Shown here: positions 25,033-34,923 of the stretch, piece by piece | Layout: each line of letters opens with the position of its first letter | Position numbering within the stretch: the stretch's first letter is position 1 | Assembly: GCF_019710575.1 (NCBI RefSeq) | Contig: NZ_JAHWFK010000040.1 | Span: forward strand, 124,001 to 188,000 | DNA: 64,000 bases | Source: Paractinoplanes polyasparticus | GTDB taxonomy: Bacteria; Actinomycetota; Actinomycetes; Mycobacteriales; Micromonosporaceae | Direction: 5' to 3' | The notes under the pieces: generated by a model | The model's database searches: none | What the model saw: the letters and a program-made list of their open reading frames with translations, nothing else | Told to the model about the DNA's origin: nothing | Made by a program: the position numbers and the translations under genes

Positions 25033-26622
25033 TCACTCGTCGAGTCGCAGATCGGGGTGTCGTCCGGCGACCGTGCGCAGGCGCCAGCGGTGGGGGAACA
25101 GAGCGAGCAGGGCGTCATCGCGTACGCGGGTCATGACCTCGACGTTCGACTCGGTGCGCAGGATCTCGCGGCCGGCCGCGTCGGTGCGGGCCGCCACCTC
25201 GTACGGCAGGTGGTCGAGCTTGACCTGGACGCCGAACTCGGCCTCGAGGCGGTAGGTGGCCACCTCGAACTGCATCGGTCCCACGGCGGCCAGCACCGGG
25301 GCCTGGTCGCCCCGCTGCTCGGAGCGCAGCACCTGGACCACGCCCTCGCCGTCGAGTTGTTCGATGCCGCGCCGGAACCGTTTGAAGGCCGAGGTGTCCG
25401 AGGTGCGCACGACGGCGAAGTGTTCCGGCGGGAACGACGGCAGCGGCGGGTACTGCACCGGGGTCTCGGTGTAGAGGGTGTCGCCGATGCCCAGCGCGGT
25501 CGCGTTGACCAGGCCGACCACGTCGCCCGGGAAAGCTTCGTCGATCGTGTCGCGGCCCTGCCCGAAGATCTGCTGGGCGTACTTGGTGGTGAAGGGGCGG
25601 CCGGTGACGCCGTGCTTGACGATCATGCCGCGCTCGAAACGACCGGAACAGATCCGCATGAACGCCACCTGGTCGCGGTGGGCCTTGTTCATGTTCGCCT
25701 GGATCTTGAAGACGAATCCGGAGAACGGGCCGTCGACCGGCTGGTCCGTGCCGGCGACCGTGGGCCGGGCCGCGGCCGGCGGCGGCGCCAGCTCGACCAG
25801 CAGGTTCAGCAGCTGCCGGACGCCGAGGTTGGCCACCGCCGCGCCGAAGAGCACCGGCGTGCTGGTCGCGGCCAGGAAGGTCTTCTGGTCATGGTCGGCG
25901 CCGGTCATGGCCAGCAGGTCGAGCTCCTCGGCGGCGGTGTCCCAGTCCGCGCCGTACCGCTGCGCGGCCTCGGCCGCGTCCATCTCCTCCTCGATGGCCA
26001 GGTCGGAGCCGCCGGGGGAGCGTTCCATGCGGATGAACCGGCCGGTGCGGCGGTCGACCACGCCGCGGAAGTGCCCGGCGACACCCACCGGCCAGGTCAA
26101 CGGGGTCGGTCGCAGCCCGATCCGCTGTTCGATCTCGTCGAGCAGCGCGAGAGCGTCGTGGCCGGGCCTGTCCCACTTGTTGATGAAGGTCATCACCGGG
26201 ATCTGCCGCTGGCGGCAGACCTCGAACAGCTTGAGCGTCTGCGGTTCCAGCCCCTTGGCCGCGTCCAGCAGCATGACCGCGCTGTCCACCGCAGTCAGCA
26301 CCCGGTAGGTGTCCTCGGAGAAGTCGGCGTGCCCGGGCGTGTCCAGCAGGTTGATCACGGTGTCGCGGTAGGAGAACTGCAACGCGGCCGAGGTGACCGA
26401 GATGCCACGTTGCTGCTCCATCGCCATCCAGTCGGACACCACGCCCTTGCGGTCGCCCTTGCCGTGCACCGCGCCGGCCTGCCCGATCACGCGCGCGTGC
26501 AGGGCGAGCGCCTCGGTCATCGTCGACTTGCCGGCGTCGGGATGGGAGATCACCGCGAACGTACGCCTCCGGCCCGCCTGAGCGGCCACACCCGCCGCCG
26601 ATGCCAGCACGTTCTGACTCAC
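25033..26622 (-). CDS. prfC: Peptide chain release factor 3
   Basis: 529 residues from a GTG (SQNVLASAAG) preceded by GGGAG. Translational GTPase with G1 SHPDAGKST, switch region RGISVTSAALQF, G3 DTPGH and G4 NKWD, followed by RF3-type domains II and III (FKIQANMNKAHRDQVAFMRI, FAVVRTSDTSAFKRF, GPMQFEVATYRLEAEF). It recycles RF1/RF2 from the ribosome after peptide release. Length is the family norm. Transcribed away from the PhoU-like gene, with a shared 157-nt intergenic region. Confidence 0.93.
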   Translation of the reverse strand: MSQNVLASAAGVAAQAGRRRTFAVISHPDAGKSTMTEALALHARVIGQAGAVHGKGDRKGVVSDWMAMEQQRGISVTSAALQFSYRDTVINLLDTPGHADFSEDTYRVLTAVDSAVMLLDAAKGLEPQTLKLFEVCRQRQIPVMTFINKWDRPGHDALALLDEIEQRIGLRPTPLTWPVGVAGHFRGVVDRRTGRFIRMERSPGGSDLAIEEEMDAAEAAQRYGADWDTAAEELDLLAMTGADHDQKTFLAATSTPVLFGAAVANLGVRQLLNLLVELAPPPAAARPTVAGTDQPVDGPFSGFVFKIQANMNKAHRDQVAFMRICSGRFERGMIVKHGVTGRPFTTKYAQQIFGQGRDTIDEAFPGDVVGLVNATALGIGDTLYTETPVQYPPLPSFPPEHFAVVRTSDTSAFKRFRRGIEQLDGEGVVQVLRSEQRGDQAPVLAAVGPMQFEVATYRLEAEFGVQVKLDHLPYEVAARTDAAGREILRTESNVEVMTRVRDDALLALFPHRWRLRTVAGRHPDLRLDE

Positions 26623-26779
26623 GTTGCGCTCCCCATCCCTGACTCTGCCAAGCCTCCATCGTGCCTCCGGTGGACGGCCTTCAGCACGGTATCTCCTCGA
26701 CCCCGGCCCACGTTCGGTGACGTCGGCGACACAACGTAGCGGTACGCTCGCGTCTTTCCGCGTTCGGACAGGAGCGAGC

Positions 26780-27415
26780 ATGCGCGACGCGTTCGGCGGC
26801 ACGCTGGTCACCATGGCCATGGCCGCGCGGGAGGCGATGCGGCAGGCCAGCGCGGCCCTGCTCACCTCCGACAGCACGCTGGCCCAGCAGGTGACCGTCC
26901 GGGACGCCGAGATCGACGTGCTCTCCCGCGTCCTCGAGGACAGGATCTTCGACCTGGTCGTCCGCGAGCAACCGGACAGCGAGGACACGCGGGCCCTCCT
27001 GAGCGCGATGCAGGTGGCCGCTCACCTCGAGCGGATGGGTGATTTGGCCGTGCATGTCGCCCGGGCGACCTTGCGGCGGCACCCGGTGCCCGCGGCGGCG
27101 CCCGAGCTGGCCGAGATCTTGGGCCTGATGGGCGGCGTGGCCGACGGCCTGGCCGGGACGGTCGTGTCCGCCCTGGCCGACAGCGACGTGGTGCTGGCCG
27201 GCCGCCTCGACCGCGACGACGACGTGATGGACGAGCTGCACCGGCGGCTGTTCACCGTCATGCTCAGCAGCGACTGGCCGCTGGGCGTCGAGGCAGCCAT
27301 CGACGGCGCCCTGCTGGGCCGGTTCTACGAGCGCTACGCCGACAACGCCGTCGACGTCGGGCGTCACATCGTCCGGCTGCTCGGCGACCCGGGGGTCTCT
27401 AAGCTGGGCGGATGA
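26780..27415 (+). CDS. PhoU-like phosphate regulator
   Basis: 211 residues; AGGAG lies upstream of the ATG. Two similar three-helix bundles: the first with LAQQVTVRDAEIDVLSRVLED and SAMQVAAHLERMGDLAVHVA, the second with LDRDDDVMDELHRRLF and RFYERYADNAVDVGRHI. The E/D-x3-D and E-R-x-x-D/A-x-x metal-binding motifs are those of PhoU proteins that modulate Pst transport and PhoR signalling. No pst or pho genes adjoin. The stop overlaps pdxY by 4 nt, an unusual pairing. Confidence 0.85.
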   Translation: MRDAFGGTLVTMAMAAREAMRQASAALLTSDSTLAQQVTVRDAEIDVLSRVLEDRIFDLVVREQPDSEDTRALLSAMQVAAHLERMGDLAVHVARATLRRHPVPAAAPELAEILGLMGGVADGLAGTVVSALADSDVVLAGRLDRDDDVMDELHRRLFTVMLSSDWPLGVEAAIDGALLGRFYERYADNAVDVGRHIVRLLGDPGVSKLGG

Positions 27416-28263
27416 AGGTTCTGTCCATCCAGTCGGCGGTCGCCTACGGCCATGTCGGCAACTCCGCGGCCGTGTTCCCGCTGCAACGCATCGGCGTCGA
27501 GGTCGTACCGGTTCCCACGGTGAACTTCTCGAACCACACGGGCTACGGCGCGTGGCGGGGGCCGCTCATCCCACCGCCGGATGTCGCCGAGATCCTGCTC
27601 GGGGTCGAGGAGCGGGGCGTGTTCCCGCGGATCGACGCCGTGCTGTCCGGATACCAGGGCTCGGTGGGCATCGGGGACGTGATCGTCGACGCGGTGCGCC
27701 GGGTGAAGGCGGCCAACCCGTCGGCCGTCTACGCGTGCGACCCGGTCATGGGCAACGCCAAGTCGGGGTGCTTCGTCGCGCCCGAGATCCCCGAGCTGCT
27801 GCGTGACAGGGTGGTGCCGGTGGCCGACATCATCACCCCCAACCAGTTCGAGCTCGGCTTCCTGACCGGCACCGAGCCCGCGAGCATCGAGTCGACGCTG
27901 GCCTCGGCCGACCTCGCCCGGGCCCTGGGCCCCTCGACCGTGCTGGTCACGAGCGTGGAGCGGCCCGACCGCCAGGAAGGCACGATCGAGATGCTCGCCG
28001 TCGACGACGCCGGCGCCTGGCTCGTGACCACCCCGCACCTGCCGTTCAAGGCCAACGGCTCCGGTGACGTGACGGCGGCCCTGTTCACCGCCCACTACGT
28101 CGCCACCAAGGACGCGGCGGTGGCGCTGGAACGCACGGCCTCGAGCGTCTTCGACCTGATCGAGACCACCTACCGCTCCGGCGAGCGTGAGCTCCAGCTG
28201 ATCGAGGCTCAGGAGTTCTACGCCACCCCGCGCCTGCAGTTCAGCGCACGCCAGGTGCGCTGA
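27412..28263 (+). CDS. pdxY: Pyridoxal kinase
   Basis: 283 residues, coupled to the PhoU-like gene (ATGA). A ribokinase-fold vitamin B6 kinase. Features: VLSIQSAVAYGHVGNSAAVFP (substrate loop of PdxY/PdxK), VNFSNHTGYGAWRG, GYQGS, CDPVMGN, TPNQFELGFLTG and the catalytic, anion-hole motif NGSGDVTAALF. It phosphorylates pyridoxal to PLP as a salvage step. Length is typical of PdxY. A hairpin follows the stop. Confidence 0.93.
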   Translation: MKVLSIQSAVAYGHVGNSAAVFPLQRIGVEVVPVPTVNFSNHTGYGAWRGPLIPPPDVAEILLGVEERGVFPRIDAVLSGYQGSVGIGDVIVDAVRRVKAANPSAVYACDPVMGNAKSGCFVAPEIPELLRDRVVPVADIITPNQFELGFLTGTEPASIESTLASADLARALGPSTVLVTSVERPDRQEGTIEMLAVDDAGAWLVTTPHLPFKANGSGDVTAALFTAHYVATKDAAVALERTASSVFDLIETTYRSGERELQLIEAQEFYATPRLQFSARQVR

Positions 28264-28283
28264 GTCCTCCATGCGACGGCCTT

Positions 28284-28315
28284 GGGCCGGCGGCCGCTGC
28301 TGCGGTCGTCGGCCC
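28284..28315 (+). terminator. Stem-loop after pdxY
   Basis: GGGCCGgcGGCCGC-tgct-GCGGtCGtCGGCCC followed by TTCTCTTC, 21 nt after the pdxY stop. Confidence 0.6.
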
Positions 28316-28581
28316 TTCTCTTCGGCCCGCCATGGGGTTGGCGGGTCGCCACGATCCTCAGCGGCCGGATAGAGATCGGTCAATAGTCCCGCATTGTCCG
28401 GGCGGAATCCGCGTCGGCACGGTCAGTTATCAAACTGTTACACGCTGATCTCTTGCTTGAAACGAAGCGCAGGGCCGAAGTTTGTACAACCGATAAACAA
28501 ATTTCGATGCGTGTGCGTTACGGGATGGCCATCGGCGGGCCGGCCCGGCTGTCAACTGTCTACAAAGGACAAGGAGCTCCC
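28316..28581 (+). promoter_or_regulatory. AT-richer promoter region of the giant ThuA gene, with inverted repeat
   Basis: This stretch is much richer in A/T than its surroundings from 28425 to 28510. It contains GAAGTTTGT (28477-28485) and ACAAATTTC (28497-28505), 9-bp arms with one G-T pair, 77 nt before the GTG. The arrangement suits an operator in or near the promoter. No other gene is visible in the 318 nt between pdxY and the ThuA gene. Confidence 0.4.
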
Positions 28582-31500
28582 GTGCCCCGTCGACGTTTTC
28601 GCCACCCTGGGCGAAATCTGCTTACCGCTGCCCTGATGTCGTGTGCCCTGCTGGCCGGCAGTCTGATCGGTCCGCCGGCCGCGCTCGCCGCGCCGGCTCC
28701 GGCGGCGGCCGCCGCCGCCGAGCCCTACTCCGTCCTCGTCTTCTCCAAGACCGCCGGGTTCCGGCACGACGCGATCCCGGCCGGGATCGCCGCCATCCGG
28801 CAACTGGGCGCCGACAACGGGTTCAGCGTCGACGCCACCGAGGACGGGGCGGCCTTCACCGACGACAACCTCGCCAAGTATCGGGCGGTCATCTGGCTCT
28901 CCACGACCGGTGACGTGCTCGACCCGGGGCAGCAGAGCGCCTTCGAGCGCTACATCAAGGCCGGTGGCGGGTACGTGGGCGTCCACGCCGCGTCCGACAC
29001 GGAGTACAGCTGGCCCTGGTACGGCGAGCTGGTGGGCGCGTACTTCTCCGCCCACCCGGCCAACCAGCAGGCCACCGTCAAGGTCGAGGACCACGCCCAC
29101 CCGTCCACGGACGGGCTGCCGGAACGCTGGTCGCGCTTCGACGAGTGGTACAACTTCCGGTCCAACCCGCGCGGCGACGTCCACGTGCTCGCCAGCCTCG
29201 ACGAGACCAGCTACACCCCGGGCGCCGGGGCGATGGGCTCCGACCATCCCACCGCCTGGTGCCAGGACTACGACGGCGGGCGGGCCTGGTACACCGGTGG
29301 CGGGCACACCCAGGAGTCGTACGCCGATCCGCAGTTCCTCGCTCACCTGCTGGGTGGCATCCGGAGCGCGGCCGGGGCGGTGGACGCCGACTGCGGCGCC
29401 TCGCTGACCGAGAGCTTCGAGAAGGTCACCCTGGACGCCAACACCAGCAACCCGATGGAGCTGGACATCGCCGACGACGGCCGGGTGTTCTATGTGGAGC
29501 GCGACGGCCGCGTCCAGATCGTCAAGCCGGACACCGGTCGTACGGTGACCGCCGTGGACCTCGACGTCTTCACCGGCAACGAGGACGGGCTGATCGGGAT
29601 CCGGCTCGACCCGGACTTCGACGAGAACGGCTGGGTGTATCTGTACTACGCCCGCAACGACAACGTGGCGCGCAACCTGCTGTCGCGGTTCACCGTCACC
29701 GGCGACACGATCAACCCGGCCAGCGAGAAGATCGTGCTGCAGGTCGACACGCAGCGCAACACCTGCTGCCACGCCGGCGGCAGCATGACCTTCGACAAGG
29801 ACGGGAACCTGTACCTGGCCACCGGGGACAACACGAACCCGTTCGAGTCGGACGCCTTCACCCCGATCGACGAGCGGCCGGGCCGTCAGGACTACGACAG
29901 CCAGCGCACCTCGGGCAACACCAACGACCTGCGCGGCAAGGTGCTGCGGATCCACCCCGAGGACGACGGCACCTACACCGTGCCGGCCGGGAACCTGTTC
30001 GCGCCCGGCACCGCCAAGACCCGGCCCGAGATCTACGGGATGGGCTTCCGCAACCCGTTCCGGATCGGCACCGACCCCAAGACCGGCGCCCTCTATGTCG
30101 GCGACTACGGGCCGGACGCGAGCGCTTCCAACCCGAACCGCGGGCCCGAGGGCACGGTGGAATGGAACATCGTCTCGGCCGCGGGCAACTTCGGTTGGCC
30201 CTACTGCACGGGCGCGAACTACGCGTACAACGACTACCAGTTCCCGTCCGGGCCGAGCGGGGCCAAGTTCGACTGCGCGGCGCCGGTCAACAACTCGCCC
30301 AACAACACCGGCCTGACCGCCCTGCCGCCGGCGATCGCCGCAACCGTCGACTACGACTACGGCGGCAACCCGCGCTTCCCCGAGATCGGTGGCGGCGGCG
30401 CGCCGATGGGCGGCCCGGTCTACCGGTACGACGCCGACTCCACCTCCGCCCGCAAGTGGCCCGCCTACTACGACGGCAAGGCCATGTTCGGCGAGTGGAA
30501 CCAGTCGAAGATGTACACGATGCAGGTGACCGCCGACGGCAGGTCCCTGGTCGACATCAACCAGCTGCTGACCGGCATGACCTTCGTACGCCCGATGGAC
30601 TTCGAGTTCGGCCCGGACGGCGCGCTGTACCTGATCGAGTGGGGCAGCGGCTTCGGCGGGAACAACGACAACTCCGGGATCTACCGGATCGACTACATCG
30701 CCGGTGAGCGCGCGCCGATCGCGGCCGCCAGCGCCACCCCGACCTCGGGGCCGGTGCCGTTGACGGCCAAGTTCTCGAGCGCGGGTTCCCGCGACCCCGA
30801 CGGCGGCACGCTGACCTACGCCTGGACCTTCGGCGACGGCGGGACCTCGACCGAGGCCAACCCCACGCACACCTACACCGAGGCCGGCGACTACACCGCG
30901 CAGCTCACCGTCACCAACCCCAAGGGGCGTACGGCGGTGGCCAACGTGCCGGTGACCGTCGGCAACACCATGCCGGCCGTATCCATCGAGTTCCCGCCCG
31001 ACGGCGGCTTCTTCGAGTGGGGCGACCAGGTGAAGTACACGATCAAGGTGACCGACCCCGAGGACGGCACGATCGACTGCGACCGCGTACGCCTGCAGGT
31101 GCTGCTCGGCCACGACGAGCACGCCCACCCGCTGGAGCAGCACACCGGCTGCACCGGCACCGTGCAGACCGCCCTGGCCGCCGGGCACGGCGCTGAGGCC
31201 AACGTCTTCGCGGTGTTCGAGGCGACCTACACCGACGACGGCGGCAGCGGCGGGGCCGGCCCGCTCACCGGCCGCGCGATCGAGCAGTTGCAGCCCAAGC
31301 GCAAGCAGGCCGAGTACTTCACCGCCACCGGCCGCGTCCCCGGCGGTGTCGGCGGCGGCGACCCGGGCGTGCAGCGCGAGGCCACGAACGACCCGGCCGG
31401 CGGCGGTCAGAACATCGGGTTCGCCGAGGACGGGGACTGGTGGTCGATCGACCCGGCCAGCCTGACCGGCGTCGACTCCATCCGCTTCCGGGTCTCGTCG

Positions 31501-34347
31501 GGCACGGCCGGCGGACGGCTCGAGGTCCGCTCCGGCGCGCCCGACGGTCCACTGGTCGCCACGGCCGACGTGGCTGGCACCGGCGGGTGGGGAAACTGGG
31601 CCGACGTCACGGCACCGGTCACCGCCACCGACACCGAGTCGCTGTTCTTCGTCGCCCGCGATCCGGCCGGCGGGACGGGATTCCTGTTCAACGTGAACTG
31701 GATCGACTTCCTGGGCCGGGGCGTCACCGAGAACGCGCCGCCCACGGTGAGCGCGGTCGCGGCACCGGCCGGCGGCACCGCTCCGGTCACCGTCGCGTTC
31801 GACGGCACGGCCACCGACGAGGAAGGCGACACCCCGCTGACGTACGCCTGGGACTTCGGCGACGGGGGCACGGCCGACACCCTGGACGCCAGTCACACGT
31901 ACCGGACGCCCGGGAATTTCACCGCCACGCTGACGGTGACCGACAAGCGGGGCGCCAAGGCCTACACCAACGTGCCCGTGAAGGTGGAAGCGCCGAACAC
32001 CGACTGCCTCGGGGCGCGCTCGGACGACTTCGCCGGTGAATCGCTGGCCCGCGACCGCTGGACGGTGGTCCGCGAGAACCAGGCCTTCTCGGTCTCGGGC
32101 GGCTCGCTGCGCCTGCCGACCGGCGTGGGTGACCTCTACGGCACCCGCAACGACGCCACCAACCTGGTGCTGCAACCGGCTCCCGGCGGCGCCTGGCAGG
32201 CCACCACGAAGATCACGCTGCCGGTCACCGCCAATTACCAGCAGGCCGGCCTGATCGTCTACGGCGACGACGACAACTACGCCAAGCTCGACCTCATCTA
32301 CAACGGCTCCCGTACGGTGGAATTCATCCGCGAGACCGCCGGGACCCCACGGAACGAGAACGGTGACAGCACCGCGGCGCCCGCCGGTGAGGTCGTCCAT
32401 CTGCGGATCAGCAGCGACGGGACGAACCTGACCGCGGAGGCCTCGGCCGACGGCCAGTCGTTCACCCCGGCCGGACGCCCGGCTGCCCTGGCCGGCATCG
32501 TCAACCCGCGCGTCGGGGTCTTCGCCCTCAACGGCGGCACCACAGCGCCGGTGGTGGACGCGGCCTTCGACTGGTTCCGGCTCACGCCCGACGAGCCGGC
32601 CGGACCGGTCGACCCGTCGGACGAGTTCACGGCGGCCACGCTGGACAAGTGCCGGTGGGACGCGATCGTCCGCGAGGACGCGGCGGCCTACCGGGTCACC
32701 GACGGGTCGCTGCGGATCGATGTGCCCAACGGTGACATCTACACCGCGAGCAACACCGGGCCGACGAACTTCATGCTGCAGAACCCGCCGCCGGGCGACT
32801 GGACCGTGCAGACGAGGGTCGACGGCAGCCTGCTCGACGAGCAGTACCAGCAGGCCGGTCTGATCGTGTACGGCGACGACGACAACTACATCAAGCTCGA
32901 CTACGTCCTCGACAACACGGCCGGGCAACCGCTCAGCCGCAGGCTCGAGTTCCGCAGCGAGATCGGCGCGGCCGTGCAGGATCCGCAGCCACAGCTCGGC
33001 AGCCTGACCTCGGCCGTGTGGCACCTGCGGCTGGCCAAGGTGGGCACCACCTACACCGCGTCCTACTCGGCCGACGGCACCGACTGGACCACGTTCCCGG
33101 CGCTGACCAACGCGGCTGTCGGGGCCACGCCCAAGGTGGGTCTGTTCACCCTCGGGGCCAACCAGACGGCCTCCAAGACCGCGGCGTTCGACTACTTCCG
33201 GGTCAGCACCGCGGCGAGCGACACCAAGGCGCCGGTCACCACGGCTGAGGTCTCCGGGACCCCGGTCGACGGCTGGCACACCGCGGCGGCCACGGTCACT
33301 CTGACCGCGGCCGACGAGGGCGGCGTGGCCGGCACCGAGTATCAGCTCGACGGCGCCACGGCCTGGACCGCCTACACCACTCCGGTGGTGGTCAGCGGCG
33401 ACGGCGCCCACGAGATGCGGTTCCGGTCGACCGACGAGGCCGGCAACGTGGAGACGGCCAAGTCGGTCGCTGTCAAGATCGACAGCACCGCACCGCTGAC
33501 CACGGCGCAGTTCGCTCCGGCCAACGACAACGGCTGGCACGCCGGGGCCATCCCGGTCACGCTGACCGCGGCCGACGCCGGATCGGGAGTCGGCCGGCTG
33601 GAGTGGTCGCTCGACGGCGGCGCCTGGACGCCGTACACCGCAGCCATCGACGTGACCGGGGACGGGCAGCACGAGCTGCTCTACCGGGCCACCGACAAGG
33701 CCGGCAACGCGGAGACGCTGAAGTCGGCGGTCCTCCGGATCGACGGCAGCAAGCCGACCCTGCTCGTCGCGGGGCTGGCCCACGGTCAGCTCTACGGCGA
33801 CAGCCAGGACGTCCGGGTCTCCTGGCAGGCGGTCGACCCGAGCTCCGGAATCCAGAGCACCGCGGCCACCCTGGACGGGCAGGCGTACACCAACGGCGCT
33901 CTGCTGGCCCTGTACGAGCTGCCGCTCGGCCTGCACGACCTGACGGCGACCGCGATCGACAAGGCGGGCAACCGCACGACGACCACGGTGCAGTTCTTCG
34001 TGGCCACCTCGTTCCGGGACATGCAGAACCTGCTGGACCGGTTCAAGGCGACCAGCCGGCTCTCCGCCAAGGGGCACAAGCAGTTGTCGGCGAAGCTGGA
34101 CGTGGTCCGTGCCGCCGAGGCGGCCGGCAAGGACGAGAAGGCGATCAAGGAGCTGAAGGCCTTCAAGACGCTGGCCGGCGACTCCAAGCTGGTCACCGAC
34201 GCCGACGTCCGCGACACCCTGCTCCGCGACGCCGACGCGATGATCGTTCGGCTCGGCGGCACAGCCGGGTCGTCCGGCGCGAAGGCCGCCAACGGCTGGC
34301 TCAAGGGTGACCCGACCCGGAAGCCTCCGCCGAACCTTTCGCGCTGA
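28582..34347 (+). CDS. Giant secreted ThuA / PQQ-type sugar dehydrogenase / PKD / CBM6 protein
   Basis: 1921 residues from a GTG with AAGGAG; the N-terminus is a signal peptide ending near ALAAPAP. Order by residue: ThuA domain ~48-270 (FSKTAGFRHDAIP, HPANQQATVKVEDHAHPST); GSDH/PQQ-type six-blade propeller ~274-710 (NTCCHAGGSMTFDKDGNLYL, EIYGMGFRNPFRI); PKD ~712-803; Ig-like ~805-900; CBM6 ~903-1046; PKD ~1052-1136; two LamG-like jelly rolls ~1146-1340 and ~1343-1546 that resemble each other; two to three OmpL47-like repeats ~1551-1806; a helical FIVAR-like end ~1810-1893. It probably binds and oxidises or cleaves modified sugars on polysaccharide. No cell-wall anchor is seen. Confidence 0.85.
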   Translation: MPRRRFRHPGRNLLTAALMSCALLAGSLIGPPAALAAPAPAAAAAAEPYSVLVFSKTAGFRHDAIPAGIAAIRQLGADNGFSVDATEDGAAFTDDNLAKYRAVIWLSTTGDVLDPGQQSAFERYIKAGGGYVGVHAASDTEYSWPWYGELVGAYFSAHPANQQATVKVEDHAHPSTDGLPERWSRFDEWYNFRSNPRGDVHVLASLDETSYTPGAGAMGSDHPTAWCQDYDGGRAWYTGGGHTQESYADPQFLAHLLGGIRSAAGAVDADCGASLTESFEKVTLDANTSNPMELDIADDGRVFYVERDGRVQIVKPDTGRTVTAVDLDVFTGNEDGLIGIRLDPDFDENGWVYLYYARNDNVARNLLSRFTVTGDTINPASEKIVLQVDTQRNTCCHAGGSMTFDKDGNLYLATGDNTNPFESDAFTPIDERPGRQDYDSQRTSGNTNDLRGKVLRIHPEDDGTYTVPAGNLFAPGTAKTRPEIYGMGFRNPFRIGTDPKTGALYVGDYGPDASASNPNRGPEGTVEWNIVSAAGNFGWPYCTGANYAYNDYQFPSGPSGAKFDCAAPVNNSPNNTGLTALPPAIAATVDYDYGGNPRFPEIGGGGAPMGGPVYRYDADSTSARKWPAYYDGKAMFGEWNQSKMYTMQVTADGRSLVDINQLLTGMTFVRPMDFEFGPDGALYLIEWGSGFGGNNDNSGIYRIDYIAGERAPIAAASATPTSGPVPLTAKFSSAGSRDPDGGTLTYAWTFGDGGTSTEANPTHTYTEAGDYTAQLTVTNPKGRTAVANVPVTVGNTMPAVSIEFPPDGGFFEWGDQVKYTIKVTDPEDGTIDCDRVRLQVLLGHDEHAHPLEQHTGCTGTVQTALAAGHGAEANVFAVFEATYTDDGGSGGAGPLTGRAIEQLQPKRKQAEYFTATGRVPGGVGGGDPGVQREATNDPAGGGQNIGFAEDGDWWSIDPASLTGVDSIRFRVSSGTAGGRLEVRSGAPDGPLVATADVAGTGGWGNWADVTAPVTATDTESLFFVARDPAGGTGFLFNVNWIDFLGRGVTENAPPTVSAVAAPAGGTAPVTVAFDGTATDEEGDTPLTYAWDFGDGGTADTLDASHTYRTPGNFTATLTVTDKRGAKAYTNVPVKVEAPNTDCLGARSDDFAGESLARDRWTVVRENQAFSVSGGSLRLPTGVGDLYGTRNDATNLVLQPAPGGAWQATTKITLPVTANYQQAGLIVYGDDDNYAKLDLIYNGSRTVEFIRETAGTPRNENGDSTAAPAGEVVHLRISSDGTNLTAEASADGQSFTPAGRPAALAGIVNPRVGVFALNGGTTAPVVDAAFDWFRLTPDEPAGPVDPSDEFTAATLDKCRWDAIVREDAAAYRVTDGSLRIDVPNGDIYTASNTGPTNFMLQNPPPGDWTVQTRVDGSLLDEQYQQAGLIVYGDDDNYIKLDYVLDNTAGQPLSRRLEFRSEIGAAVQDPQPQLGSLTSAVWHLRLAKVGTTYTASYSADGTDWTTFPALTNAAVGATPKVGLFTLGANQTASKTAAFDYFRVSTAASDTKAPVTTAEVSGTPVDGWHTAAATVTLTAADEGGVAGTEYQLDGATAWTAYTTPVVVSGDGAHEMRFRSTDEAGNVETAKSVAVKIDSTAPLTTAQFAPANDNGWHAGAIPVTLTAADAGSGVGRLEWSLDGGAWTPYTAAIDVTGDGQHELLYRATDKAGNAETLKSAVLRIDGSKPTLLVAGLAHGQLYGDSQDVRVSWQAVDPSSGIQSTAATLDGQAYTNGALLALYELPLGLHDLTATAIDKAGNRTTTTVQFFVATSFRDMQNLLDRFKATSRLSAKGHKQLSAKLDVVRAAEAAGKDEKAIKELKAFKTLAGDSKLVTDADVRDTLLRDADAMIVRLGGTAGSSGAKAANGWLKGDPTRKPPPNLSR

Positions 34348-34353
34348 CGCACC

Positions 34354-34385
34354 AGGGGGTCCGTCCCGCCCCGGGGCGGGCCCCT
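34354..34385 (+). terminator. Stem-loop after the giant ThuA gene
   Basis: AGGGG-tccgt-CCCGCCCC/GGGGCGGG-CCCCTT: nested GC stem followed by TTG, 7 nt past the stop codon and just before the ribosome site of the next gene. Confidence 0.5.
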
Positions 34386-34410
34386 TGTGCCCGAAGAGAG
34401 GAAGAATTCG

Positions 34411-34923
34411 ATGCGCCGTACGGGTGCCGCTGTTCTGACCGGACTGGTGCTGGCGCTCGTGCCGGCCGCCGGCCCCGCGTGGGCCCACGAGGGAAAGCTC
34501 AAACTCGAGGTGGCCGGCGACGGCGCCACCGGCGTCACCGTGCAGGCAAAGCACGCCGACGGCCACCGACTCGAGGCAGTAGTGCGACTGGTCGTCAGCG
34601 CCACCGCCGCGGACGGGCAGGCCGTCGGCCCGGTCCAGCTCGAACCGGCCGGGGAGGGGCAGGGTTTCTACGCCAGCGGCCCGATCCTGACGCCGGGGGA
34701 CTGGCGGGTGACTGTTCGCGCGCCCGCCCCGTACACCAGCGAGGCGACCGTCGCGGTGCGAGCAAAGGCCGCCCAGGCAGCCCCGGCGCCGGCGGCCCGA
34801 GGCGGCGAGCAGGCCGCAGCGGACACCTGGTGGAGCCGGTGGCCGTGGGCGCTCGGAATCCTCGCCGTCGTCATCGGCGCGGCCACGCTGTCGGCCCGGG
34901 CGGTGCGCCGCCGGCAACCGTGA
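34411..34923 (+). CDS. YtkA/CopC-like secreted membrane-anchored protein
   Basis: 170 residues; GAGAGGAAG lies upstream of the ATG. Signal peptide residues 1-26 (cleavage after PAWA, exposing His-Glu-Gly). A beta-sandwich of about 90 residues (LKLEVAGDGATGVTVQAKHA, PGDWRVTVRAPAP) like YtkA/FixH or CopC-type Ig-like domains follows, then an Ala-rich linker, one membrane helix (WPWALGILAVVIGAATLSA) and a short basic tail. An N-terminal His after cleavage is the usual first copper ligand of CopC-like proteins; the second is not obvious. Confidence 0.6.
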   Translation: MRRTGAAVLTGLVLALVPAAGPAWAHEGKLKLEVAGDGATGVTVQAKHADGHRLEAVVRLVVSATAADGQAVGPVQLEPAGEGQGFYASGPILTPGDWRVTVRAPAPYTSEATVAVRAKAAQAAPAPAARGGEQAAADTWWSRWPWALGILAVVIGAATLSARAVRRRQP

